Source: Thermodesulfobacteriota bacterium
GTDB lineage: Bacteria; Desulfobacterota; Syntrophorhabdia; Syntrophorhabdales; JANXAF01
Direction: 5' to 3'
DNA length: 56,632 nt
Assembly (NCBI GenBank): GCA_025062045.1
Contig: JANXAF010000011.1
Location: forward strand, 1 to 56,632
The notes under the pieces are model-generated. The model did no database searches. It was not told the origin of the DNA and worked only from the letters and a program-made list of their open reading frames with translations. Numbering within the stretch: position 1 is the first letter of the stretch; the number at the start of each line of letters is the position of its first letter. Shown here one piece after another: positions 48,154-56,351 of the stretch. Made by a program: the position numbers and the translations under genes.

Positions 48154-49362
48154 ATGAAAAAAATAGGCGTACTAGGGTGGATTCTAATAGGTTTCGTATT
48201 GGGTATTATCGTTGGAGCGATAGTTGGGAAGCCAATTACGGTTATCCGTCCTCTTGGAACACTATTTATTAATCTTCTTCGCATGCTTGTCGTTCCATTA
48301 GTTTTTTCAACTCTAGCTGTTGGAGTTTCCACCTTCTCTGGGAGAAAATTTGGAAGGATGTTCGGCAAGACGTACTTCTTTTACTATTTCACCGGAGCCA
48401 TAGCGATGATCGTGGCATTAATTATTGCGGGAGTGGCTGACCCTGGTCACGGATTCCCTGTGGGAGAGTTGAAAAAAGTCGAGGTAAAACCGCCTCCAAA
48501 GCTCGTTGATATTGGACTTGCGATTGTTCCAACGAACCCGTTCGAGTCATTGGCAAAAGGGGATATGCTTCCTATTATCTTCTTTGCAATAGTTTTGGGT
48601 ATGTCGATGGCCGCTGCTGGAAGTCAAGGAGAATCTCTAAGAAACGTTCTTAGCTCTCTTGCCGAGACTATGTATAAGCTTGTGGGGTACGTGTTATGGT
48701 TTGGTCCGATAGGCGTCTTTGCGCTTATGGCCTCCACTGTTGGTACCCACGGTCTTTCCGTGCTAAAACCCTATGCGTACTTGATCTTTCTTGTTTATCT
48801 TGCCACAGCCATCCAAGTTTTCGGTGTTTATACAGTTCTCCTTAGACTTTTCAAGATCAGACCTTTCCGTTACTTAAACAAGATAAAGGAGGCTCCTCTT
48901 TTTGCCTTTACAACCTGCAGCAGCTCTGCAACCTTACCTGTGACAATGAAAGTGACGAGGGCAGCTGGTGTATCGGACGGGACAACAAGCTTCGTACTTC
49001 CTATGGGAGCGACCCTTAACATGGATGGGACTGGTATGTATCAGGCAATCTGTGCTGTGTTTTTGGCAAATGCCTTCGGAGTCCAACTCTCTTTTGAACA
49101 CTACGTTTTGATAGGGATAGTTGCCCTCCTTGCTTCGATCGGAACAGCTGGGGTACCCGGAGCGGGGTTAATAATGTTAGGAATGGTTCTCGGCTCAGTT
49201 GGAATCCCTCTTGAGGGGATCGCGCTACTTGCCGGGATAGACAGGATTTTAGACATGGCACGAACTGCCGTGAACGTTACTGATGATGCAGTTGCAGCTG
49301 TTTTAGTTGGGAAAACTGAGAAAGAAAGCTTACCCGAGGACATCCTAGTAACGGGAAGGTAA
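48154..49362 (+). CDS. Dicarboxylate/amino acid:cation symporter (GltP/GltT family)
   Basis: The 402-residue membrane protein has about eight helices and two re-entrant loops. FTTCSSSATLPVTMK is the first re-entrant serine-rich loop; the NMDGT motif and AGVPGAGLIML are further family hallmarks. Members import glutamate, aspartate or C4-dicarboxylates with Na+ or H+. The next gene, an Asp/Glu racemase, suggests an acidic amino acid substrate. Confidence 0.94.
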   Translation: MKKIGVLGWILIGFVLGIIVGAIVGKPITVIRPLGTLFINLLRMLVVPLVFSTLAVGVSTFSGRKFGRMFGKTYFFYYFTGAIAMIVALIIAGVADPGHGFPVGELKKVEVKPPPKLVDIGLAIVPTNPFESLAKGDMLPIIFFAIVLGMSMAAAGSQGESLRNVLSSLAETMYKLVGYVLWFGPIGVFALMASTVGTHGLSVLKPYAYLIFLVYLATAIQVFGVYTVLLRLFKIRPFRYLNKIKEAPLFAFTTCSSSATLPVTMKVTRAAGVSDGTTSFVLPMGATLNMDGTGMYQAICAVFLANAFGVQLSFEHYVLIGIVALLASIGTAGVPGAGLIMLGMVLGSVGIPLEGIALLAGIDRILDMARTAVNVTDDAVAAVLVGKTEKESLPEDILVTGR

Positions 49363-49367
49363 AAACG

Positions 49368-49405
49368 GTGCCCCTTCTACGCTTAGAAGGGGCACGCATC
49401 TTTTT
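49368..49405 (+). terminator. Strong terminator after the symporter gene
   Basis: A perfect 12-bp stem (49368-49379 with 49384-49395, core GCCCCTTCTA), a CGCT loop and a T-run at 49400-49404. It ends four bases before the ATG of the racemase. Confidence 0.85.
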
Positions 49406-49408
49406 GCC

Positions 49409-50146
49409 ATGAAAGAAAAGATAGTCGGGATTCTAGGAGGTATGGGGCCTTTTGCAACAGTTTATTTCTTTTCAAAAATTCTTGAACTTACGGGAGCGAA
49501 AAAAGATCAGGACCATTTAAGGATCATAATAGACAATAATCCCAAAATACCGGATAGAACGCTCTCGATAAAAAAGGAAGCTGAAGATCCTTTACCGTTC
49601 TTAATTGAAAGTGCGAAGCTACTCGAAAAAGCCGGGGCAGATTTCATAGTGATTCCTTGTGTCACCGCCCATTACTTTTTGCCAGATTTAAAAAAGGCAG
49701 TGAAAATCCCGATTCTTAGCATAATAGAGGAAACTGTAAGATACATAAAAAAGCAGGAATTTGAGAAATTTGGGCTTTTGGCTACAACAGGAACGATCAA
49801 TGCGAAACTTTTTGATGAGCCCTTAAAGAGGCTAAAAAGAAAGATCATCACGCCAGATGCCTCTGACCAGGAAAGACTGGTTATGGAGGCAATTTACGGA
49901 GAAAACGGAATAAAGAGAGTAGGAGCGAATGAAAAGGCCAAAAATCTTATATTGGAAGCGGTAAAAAAACTTATAGATAAAGGGGCCCAGGCGATAATCG
50001 AGGGTTGTACAGAGATCCCTCTTGTCCTTAAAGAAGATGACGTTTCCGTCCCTATTATCGATGTCCTTACTGTTCTGGCTAGGGCAACAGTGGATGTTGC
50101 CAAAGGACGGATGTCCGCCCCCGAGTGTCCTTTCCCGGGAGATTAA
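49409..50146 (+). CDS. Aspartate/glutamate racemase family protein
   Basis: The 245-residue protein starts KIVGILGGMGPFATVYF, the family N terminus. Both catalytic cysteines are present (IPCVTAHYF and EGCTEIPL). It is closer to aspartate racemase/YgeA-type enzymes than to MurI, which is separately encoded at 10071. No Shine-Dalgarno sequence precedes the ATG, which lies directly after a terminator hairpin. How it is transcribed and translated is therefore unclear. Confidence 0.88.
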   Translation: MKEKIVGILGGMGPFATVYFFSKILELTGAKKDQDHLRIIIDNNPKIPDRTLSIKKEAEDPLPFLIESAKLLEKAGADFIVIPCVTAHYFLPDLKKAVKIPILSIIEETVRYIKKQEFEKFGLLATTGTINAKLFDEPLKRLKRKIITPDASDQERLVMEAIYGENGIKRVGANEKAKNLILEAVKKLIDKGAQAIIEGCTEIPLVLKEDDVSVPIIDVLTVLARATVDVAKGRMSAPECPFPGD

Positions 50147-50205
50147 GAAAATACAGGGCTTTTTCGATTGATAAGGTAAACCCTTTGTGATACTTATACA
50201 AGCGG

Positions 50206-51621
50206 ATGAAAAATTCAAAGGAAGAGGCCTTAAGGAAGATCCCAAAGATCGATACACTAATGAAGAACGAAGGATGGATGCGCATAGTACGAAATTACCC
50301 GCCTGAGCTTTCAAAGAAGGTCTTAAAAGAAGTAGTTGCAGAGATACGGGAGAAAATTAAACTCGAAAAACTCTCATTACCTCCCACACCGGATGAGATC
50401 TTATCAGAAACGGAAAAAAGGCTTAAAGGAATTTTATCATTTGGACTTAAAAGAGTTATCAACGCAACAGGTATAATTGTGCATACGAATCTGGGTAGAT
50501 CCCTTCTTGCGGAAAAAGCGGTTGAGGCTCTGATTCGTACCTCCAGGTATTACACAAATCTAGAGTATGATCTCAAAGAGGGTAGAAGGGGAGATAGATA
50601 CGAACACTGCTCACATATTCTAAAAACGCTAACAGGTGTAGAAGATGCAGTTATCGTTAATAATAACGCAGCAGCTGTTTATCTTGTGCTCAATACTTTG
50701 GCGGAAAATAGAGAAGTAATAGTCTCAAGAGGTGAGCTTGTGGAAATAGGAGGCTCTTTTAGGATACCTGACGTTATGAAAAGAAGCGGGGCCAGAATAA
50801 AAGAAGTTGGAACAACTAACAGGACCCGTCTTAAAGATTACGAAGATGCTATATCTCCTGATACAGCTCTCATCATGAAGGTACACACGAGCAATTTCGT
50901 GATAAAAGGCTTCACGGAGACCGTAAAGAGCGAAGATCTAAAGTTACTCTCAGATAAGTACGGTATCCCCTTCTACTACGATACGGGAAGCGGACTTTTA
51001 TCTTCAATTAACGTTTTCTCAGAGAATTCCGAGCCTAATGTGATTGAAGAGGCAAAAAAAGGTATAAGCGTTATCTCGTTCAGTGGGGACAAACTTCTTG
51101 GCGGACCGCAAGCGGGGGTCATCATCGGAAAAAAAGAGTACATCGAAAGAATGAAAAAAAACCCGCTCATAAGAGCGCTTAGACCCGATAAAATGACCCT
51201 TGCCGCCCTGGAGGCAACACTCTATCTCTATCTTGACGAAAATACCGCAAAAAATGAAATTCCAACGCTAAGAATGATCACATACGATCTTAATCTGCTA
51301 AAAAAAAGGGTAAAAAAGGTAATAAGGGGTATAAAAAGCGCTTATCCCACGGCGGAGTTAAGGGTAGAGGAAGTCTATTCCGAAGTTGGAGGGGGTTCCC
51401 TTCCTGAAGTTAAGATTCCATCTGTAGGATTCTCCGTAACACCCAAAAAAATAGGCGTTAATGTGTTGTACGAGGCAATAAGGAGCTTAGAGACGCCTAT
51501 TGTTGCAAGGATAGAAAAAGAGAAGTTGATCTTCGATATGAGAACGGTTCAGGAAGAGGAAGATACCTTACTCGTCTCCGAGATAGTGGAGGTGCTAAAA
51601 AGATACGAAAAAGATGGGTGA
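50206..51621 (+). CDS. selA: L-seryl-tRNA(Sec) selenium transferase
   Basis: SelA converts Ser-tRNA(Sec) to Sec-tRNA(Sec) using selenophosphate. The 471-residue PLP protein has NATGIIVHTNLGRS, the region around RRGDRYEHC, and the PLP Lys296 in FSGDKLLGGPQAG. It implies that the organism makes selenoproteins. selB, selC and selD are not visible here; the next gene is a pseudouridine synthase that overlaps it by eight bases. Confidence 0.96.
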   Translation: MKNSKEEALRKIPKIDTLMKNEGWMRIVRNYPPELSKKVLKEVVAEIREKIKLEKLSLPPTPDEILSETEKRLKGILSFGLKRVINATGIIVHTNLGRSLLAEKAVEALIRTSRYYTNLEYDLKEGRRGDRYEHCSHILKTLTGVEDAVIVNNNAAAVYLVLNTLAENREVIVSRGELVEIGGSFRIPDVMKRSGARIKEVGTTNRTRLKDYEDAISPDTALIMKVHTSNFVIKGFTETVKSEDLKLLSDKYGIPFYYDTGSGLLSSINVFSENSEPNVIEEAKKGISVISFSGDKLLGGPQAGVIIGKKEYIERMKKNPLIRALRPDKMTLAALEATLYLYLDENTAKNEIPTLRMITYDLNLLKKRVKKVIRGIKSAYPTAELRVEEVYSEVGGGSLPEVKIPSVGFSVTPKKIGVNVLYEAIRSLETPIVARIEKEKLIFDMRTVQEEEDTLLVSEIVEVLKRYEKDG

Positions 51622-52534
51622 GAAGTTCATAATAGAAGCAGATACGGACGGGTTAAGGCTCGATGTTTTTCTCTCCCAAAAGCTTTCTCTTACAAGGTCC
51701 AAAGTTAAGCACATGATAGATTCCGGCTACGTGAGGATAAGAGATAGAAAGGCAAAGCCTTCGCTAATAATCAAAAAGAACTTGGTCATTGAAGGCGAGA
51801 TCCCCGAAGGACCTTTACCCGCACTGGAACCTCAAAACATTCCCCTCCACATACTCTACGAGGATGAGTTTTTAATGCTAATAAATAAACCCAAAGGCAT
51901 GGTTGTCCACCCCTCCTTTGGGCACAAAAATGGCACACTTGTCAATGCCATAATGGGTTATCTTGGTTTGTCCGTTCCTTTCTGCTCCGGGGAAAACATA
52001 AGGCCGGGAATAGTCCATAGGCTAGATAAAGACACAACCGGTGTGATCCTTGTAGCAAAAAACTTCAAAGTTCAGGAGAGGCTCTCGCAGATGTTCAAAG
52101 AGAGAAAGGTAAAGAAGGTTTATAGAGCAATCGTCTGGGGCTCGCTAAAAAATGAGAGAGGAGTTATAGAGGGAAACATAGGCCGCCATCCAAAAGAAAG
52201 GAAGAAAATGGCTGTTTTGAAAACGGGTGGGAAAGAGGCATTGACGGAGTATAGACTACTCGAGCCCCTTGGAAGTTATAGCTATGTGGAAGTGTATCCT
52301 CATACGGGGAGAACTCACCAGATACGGGTACATTTCGCCTCGATCGGCCATCCAATCGTAGGAGACAGCGTATACGGGAAAAAGATAAAAGGTCTTGCCG
52401 AGAGACCTCTGCTTCACGCATTTAGCCTTGAGTTTTTACACCCATATACGGAAAAGTTAATATCAGTGATTGCCCCAGAGCCAGAAGATATAAAGGAGTT
52501 TGTTAGAATACATATGCAAAAGGTCGAAAGATGA
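51614..52534 (+). CDS. Ribosomal large-subunit pseudouridine synthase (RluD/RluC family)
   Basis: The 306-residue protein has an N-terminal S4 RNA-binding domain (RLDVFLSQKLSLTRSKVKHMI) and a synthase domain with the catalytic Asp in GIVHRLDKDTTGVILVAK. TGRTHQIRVH is near the end. RluD modifies the 23S rRNA helix 69 loop; RluC-type specificity cannot be excluded. It is coupled to selA and to pgeF by short overlaps. Confidence 0.94.
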   Translation: MGEKFIIEADTDGLRLDVFLSQKLSLTRSKVKHMIDSGYVRIRDRKAKPSLIIKKNLVIEGEIPEGPLPALEPQNIPLHILYEDEFLMLINKPKGMVVHPSFGHKNGTLVNAIMGYLGLSVPFCSGENIRPGIVHRLDKDTTGVILVAKNFKVQERLSQMFKERKVKKVYRAIVWGSLKNERGVIEGNIGRHPKERKKMAVLKTGGKEALTEYRLLEPLGSYSYVEVYPHTGRTHQIRVHFASIGHPIVGDSVYGKKIKGLAERPLLHAFSLEFLHPYTEKLISVIAPEPEDIKEFVRIHMQKVER

Positions 52535-53235
52535 GTTATTCCTCCTTTAATGCCGGTCCGTGGGAGTATCTAAGCGTACCCTGCGAACTTAGTCCTCATT
52601 TTGTTTATGGATTTTTCACAAAAAGAGGACCGGATCTAAAAGACCCGAAAGATGCGAGTTTTTTTCTTGAGGTATTTTCGCTTAAAAGGTTCGTAGTTAT
52701 GAATCAGGAACACTCAGATCGGATAAACATCATAAAAAACGGGGAAAACCCCCAAACCGGAGACGCGCTTGTCGTACTTGAAAGAAACGTTGCGGCTTTA
52801 GTAAAGAGTGCGGACTGTTGCCCAATCGTTCTTATGGATCCTAAGCATGAAATTGCTGCAGTGATACATGCCGGTTATAAGGGTACCCTAAAGAGAATAG
52901 CTGAAAAGACGGTAAAAGTTATGGAGGATCTGGGTTCAGAACCGAAAGACCTATACGCAGTAGTTGGACCCTCCATTGGAAGATGTTGCTACAACGTAGG
53001 AGATGAGGTCTTCTCACTCTTTTTGAATGAGTTCGGTTATAAAGACTATTTCAGTTTCTTTGGAGGAAGGATCTATCTCGATCTTAGGAAGTTAAACATT
53101 TTTCTCCTTTCAAGAGTGGGCGTAAGCAAAATCGAGGTTATAGATCTTTGCACTTTTTGCAACTCCGACACGTTTTATTCGCATAGACGGGGAGACAAAG
53201 ACAAAAGACAGATAAGCTTTGTAATTATAAAATGA
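52531..53235 (+). CDS. pgeF: Peptidoglycan editing factor PgeF / YfiH (multicopper polyphenol oxidase-like)
   Basis: The 234-residue protein has the DUF152 motifs SADCCPIVLMD, VIHAGYKGTLKRI and GPSIGRCCYNVGDEV. The metal-binding His and Cys residues are in place; the usual N-terminal QVHG is QEHS here. E. coli YfiH removes L-Ser misincorporated in peptidoglycan precursors. It follows an RluD-type gene, as in many proteobacteria. Confidence 0.92.
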   Translation: MSYSSFNAGPWEYLSVPCELSPHFVYGFFTKRGPDLKDPKDASFFLEVFSLKRFVVMNQEHSDRINIIKNGENPQTGDALVVLERNVAALVKSADCCPIVLMDPKHEIAAVIHAGYKGTLKRIAEKTVKVMEDLGSEPKDLYAVVGPSIGRCCYNVGDEVFSLFLNEFGYKDYFSFFGGRIYLDLRKLNIFLLSRVGVSKIEVIDLCTFCNSDTFYSHRRGDKDKRQISFVIIK

Positions 53236-55355
53236 GAGGAAAAAAAGGACTCAAGGCCGCTATTTTTTTCGCTATTGCATTTGTTGCCCTCTTTTACCTT
53301 GAGACACAGCTTCCCTATTTTAAAAAATTCCTCCCTGTGGAGGAGAATAAACTCGTTCTGGTACTCCTTAATGTAAATCTGCTCCTTATTCTTCTACTTG
53401 TCTTTCTCATAACTAGAACGTTCATGAAGGCGTACATCGAAAAGAAAAGAGGCATATGGGGCTCCGGCCTGAAACTAAAGCTCATCTCTACCCTTCTTTT
53501 CATTTCGATTGTTCCCTCCTTTACCTTATTCGTACTGGCGTCGGGATTTTTTCAGGTGAGTATGGACAAGTGGTTCGGGCAGAAAATTGAAGACGCCATT
53601 GACTCCGCGTATGAAGTTTACGAAACATACAAAGAAGAAATTTTTGAAAGGCAAGAAAGGGTATTAAAGTATCTAAAAGCATCTTACGAGAAAAATAGTC
53701 CTCTAAATACCTCTCTCATAGAAAGCGTTCTTAGGGAGGAGAAAAAGAAAGGGGCCTTCGATTACTTTCTGGTTGTCGATGGGGATGGAAAAAAAATATG
53801 TGGAAACTTTCCGCCAAATATTGAGGAAAGCCTTGTACGAAACATGGCTGAATTAAAGGGAAGAGAGAACAAAGCTAGATACGTTTTAAAAGACGAAAAA
53901 GGGGAGGTTCATGTAGCCGGAGATGGAATCCGGTCGAAAAATGACACATTGGAACTCGCCATATTTTTAGGAGAATCTTCGAAGATTCGGGCATCTGAGA
54001 AGTTCAAGGAGATGACAGTTTTCCAGAAGGAATTCAAAAAATCGAGGGCCTATAAGAAACTTGTAAAGTACAGCTTTTTTATACCGCTTTCTATCGTCAC
54101 GATTATAACCGTATTTTTTTCAATCTGGGTAGGCATGAAGCTCGCAACAGCTATAAGTGTTCCTATTGAACGGGTCAAGGAGGGAGCTTCAATAATTGCC
54201 AAGGGCAAATTCGACATAAATCTTGAGGACAAAACGAAAGACGAGATCGGTACTCTGGTCTCCGCTTTCAACGCCATGGCGAGGCAGCTCAAAATAGTTA
54301 CCGACGAACTAGAAGAAAAGAGGAGATACATGGAGGTTATCCTCGATAACGTGGCAACCGGTATCATAAGTACAGATAGGAACGGAAACGTTCTGCTATT
54401 AAACAGAGCTGCCAAAAGCATTCTGGGTGTTGAAGGGGAAAGTTGGAAGAATAGACCCATTATGCAAATAGTGGGTGAGGATTTGAGGCCATTCGTTAGG
54501 CTTTTTCTAAGAGAGCTAAAGAGAGAAAGTGGAAAAACCGTAATGAGGGACTTAAAACTCAATCTCAAAAATAAAGTGACGCACGTCAGAGCGTCTATCA
54601 CTGCCCTATGTGGAGATCAAGGGTCGCCCGAGGGATTCATCATAGCAATTGATGATATAACTCACGTTATCCAAGCCGAAAGACTCTCTCTCTGGCAAGA
54701 AGTGGCAAAGAAGCTCACTCACGAGATAAAGAATCCTCTAACACCGATTTTGCTTTCAGCAGAAAGGCTGAGGCGCAAGTTTCTAAAGTCGCTTTCAGGA
54801 AAGGATAAGGAGGTACTGGATGAGTCCACAAGGGTCATAATCAACTCCGCCGATGTTATAAAGGGAATAGTTAACGATCTTACAAGAATTGCTCCTTATC
54901 CAGCTTCAAAGAAAGAGGAAGATTTAAACGGGATCGTTGAAGAGGCAATAGATTTATACAAAAACGTAGTCCCTAATGTTTTAATAAAATTTGAAAAAGG
55001 AGAAATACCGCCAGTTTTTTGCGACAGAGAAGGGATAAAGAGGGTACTTCTAAATCTCGTAACGAATTCGTTAAAAGCCATAGACAGTGAGGAAGGAATC
55101 ATCGAGATTAGGACGCATAAGGACACCGAATCCGGTTATATAACCCTGGAAGTCGCTGACAATGGTAAAGGCATAGCGGATGAAGATAAGCCGAGAATTT
55201 TTGATCCCTATTTCACAAAAGACAAGGAAGGAACGGGCCTTGGCCTTGCCATAGTAAATTCAATCGTTCTCGAACACCACGGTTCAATCGAGGTAAAAGA
55301 TAATCATCCTAAGGGGACCAGGTTCATTATTAGGTTGCCCATAGCCCATACCTGA
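53232..55355 (+). CDS. NtrY-like membrane sensor histidine kinase
   Basis: The 707-residue protein has three N-terminal membrane helices (about 8-25, 44-67, 84-108), an extracytoplasmic loop and a fourth helix near 283-303. HAMP, PAS and transmitter domains follow. The H-box is KKLTHEIKNPLTPILLS, and the G-boxes are DNGKGIADED and GTGLGLAIV. This is the NtrY layout, but no NtrX-type response regulator follows. It overlaps pgeF by four bases. Confidence 0.92.
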   Translation: MRGKKGLKAAIFFAIAFVALFYLETQLPYFKKFLPVEENKLVLVLLNVNLLLILLLVFLITRTFMKAYIEKKRGIWGSGLKLKLISTLLFISIVPSFTLFVLASGFFQVSMDKWFGQKIEDAIDSAYEVYETYKEEIFERQERVLKYLKASYEKNSPLNTSLIESVLREEKKKGAFDYFLVVDGDGKKICGNFPPNIEESLVRNMAELKGRENKARYVLKDEKGEVHVAGDGIRSKNDTLELAIFLGESSKIRASEKFKEMTVFQKEFKKSRAYKKLVKYSFFIPLSIVTIITVFFSIWVGMKLATAISVPIERVKEGASIIAKGKFDINLEDKTKDEIGTLVSAFNAMARQLKIVTDELEEKRRYMEVILDNVATGIISTDRNGNVLLLNRAAKSILGVEGESWKNRPIMQIVGEDLRPFVRLFLRELKRESGKTVMRDLKLNLKNKVTHVRASITALCGDQGSPEGFIIAIDDITHVIQAERLSLWQEVAKKLTHEIKNPLTPILLSAERLRRKFLKSLSGKDKEVLDESTRVIINSADVIKGIVNDLTRIAPYPASKKEEDLNGIVEEAIDLYKNVVPNVLIKFEKGEIPPVFCDREGIKRVLLNLVTNSLKAIDSEEGIIEIRTHKDTESGYITLEVADNGKGIADEDKPRIFDPYFTKDKEGTGLGLAIVNSIVLEHHGSIEVKDNHPKGTRFIIRLPIAHT

Positions 55356-55380
55356 AAAAGTCTCCATTATGTGTTATAAT
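55352..55380 (+). promoter_or_regulatory. Promoter of smpB
   Basis: CTGAAA (55352-55357, four of six), 17 bases, perfect TATAAT (55375-55380). The predicted start coincides with the ATG at 55387, giving a leaderless mRNA, as for carD. Confidence 0.6.
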
Positions 55381-55386
55381 TAGTCC

Positions 55387-55833
55387 ATGAAAGTCGTTTG
55401 CATGAATAGAAAAGCAAGACACGATTATGAAATATTAGAGACTTATGAGGCCGGTATAGTACTTAAAGGTACAGAAGTGAAGGCCCTAAGAGAGGGGAGG
55501 GCGAACATAAAGGACAGCTACGCGAAGATAAGAAATGGTGAGATTTTCCTCATAAATTCGCACATAAGTCCGTATTCATATGGGAATGTGAATAACCACG
55601 ATCCCGAAAGAGAAAGAAAGCTGCTTATGCACAAAAGAGAAATTATGAAGCTTCTAGGGAAGGTTAAAGAAAGGGGATACACACTTGTTCCCCTTTCCAT
55701 ATACTTTGACAAGAACAATAGGGCTAAAGTGGAATTAGCTTTGGCTAAAGGAAAATCAAAATACGATAAACGGGAAGCAATAAAGAAAAGAGACGAAAAA
55801 AGGATCGAGGAGTTGGAGAGAAAATACTTATGA
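55387..55833 (+). CDS. smpB: SsrA-binding protein SmpB
   Basis: SmpB brings tmRNA to stalled ribosomes. The 148-residue protein has the OB-fold core ([27 protein letters not shown]). Its basic C-terminal tail ([21 protein letters not shown]) fills the empty mRNA channel. It sits ten bases before ssrA, an arrangement that couples the two partners. Confidence 0.97.
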   Translation: MKVVCMNRKARHDYEILETYEAGIVLKGTEVKALREGRANIKDSYAKIRNGEIFLINSHISPYSYGNVNNHDPERERKLLMHKREIMKLLGKVKERGYTLVPLSIYFDKNNRAKVELALAKGKSKYDKREAIKKRDEKRIEELERKYL

Positions 55834-55843
55834 TGTACAAAAT

Positions 55844-56194
55844 GGGGGCGACAGGTTTCGACAGGGAAGAAGGGGGCAGAGAGGCATGCCGGGTTTCTGC
55901 CTTCCCGTATTTAGGCAGAGATAAACATAACCGCAGACTCTTACGAGTATGCGATGGCCGCTTAATGCGGCCACATCACCTGGACTTTCCTCCTGCTTTA
56001 AGTCCAGAGTGGTGTAAACCAAGCAGGATAGCCAGTCCAGACGCCTATACGGACTGGCGAAAAAAGATAGGCTTTGGAAGGGAAAAACCTGTCAGTGGGT
56101 GTTTCCCTATCCGAGACTAAAACACTGACTAAGCATGTAGTCTCTTATGTCTCCTCTTTTCTGGACGCGGGTTCGATTCCCGCCGCCTCCACCA
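55844..56194 (+). ncRNA. ssrA: Transfer-messenger RNA (tmRNA)
   Basis: The acceptor stem pairs 55844-55850 (GGGGGCG) with CGCCTCC before an encoded ACCA (56191-56194). The T-arm reads GGGTTCGATTCCC. The resume codon GCA at 55933 is the 90th base of the RNA. The tag frame (55933-55962) encodes ADSYEYAMAA, followed by TAA at 55963-55965. The tag ends in the usual Ala-Ala protease signal, with Met where most have Leu or Val. Total length is 351 bases, within the normal range. The 3' end is a common integration site, and an integrase remnant lies just downstream. Confidence 0.96.
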
Positions 56195-56240
56195 TGTAAG
56201 TTATTGAAATTATTAGATTTCGTTTTCGAACCCCCCTAAA

Positions 56241-56262
56241 AAACTGTCCCCAAACTGTCCCC
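56241..56262 (+). repeat. Two tandem copies of an 11-base repeat downstream of ssrA
   Basis: AAACTGTCCCC occurs at 56241-56251 and again at 56252-56262 with no spacer. It lies between the tmRNA 3' end and the recombinase remnant. Short direct repeats there often serve as arm-type integrase sites; this is an inference. The surrounding 56195-56351 has no gene. Confidence 0.6.
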
Positions 56263-56351
56263 AGATAAAAAATCGGATTTACCATGTCCTTGTGGATAGA
56301 AAATTGTATAGAAATGTTTTGTAAGGAATTTTTTTTTAACGAGACTGCTTT

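Noticed and set aside
49368-49405. Riboswitch before the racemase gene
   Set aside because: Only a simple terminator hairpin is present, with no conserved aptamer-like sequence upstream.
55830-56120. 96-residue open frame on the + strand
   Set aside because: It overlaps nearly all of the tmRNA, has no family features, and the RNA is certain from its acceptor stem, T-arm, tag and CCA end.
56241-56262. CRISPR array
   Set aside because: Only two copies of 11 bases with no spacer; no cas genes in the window.
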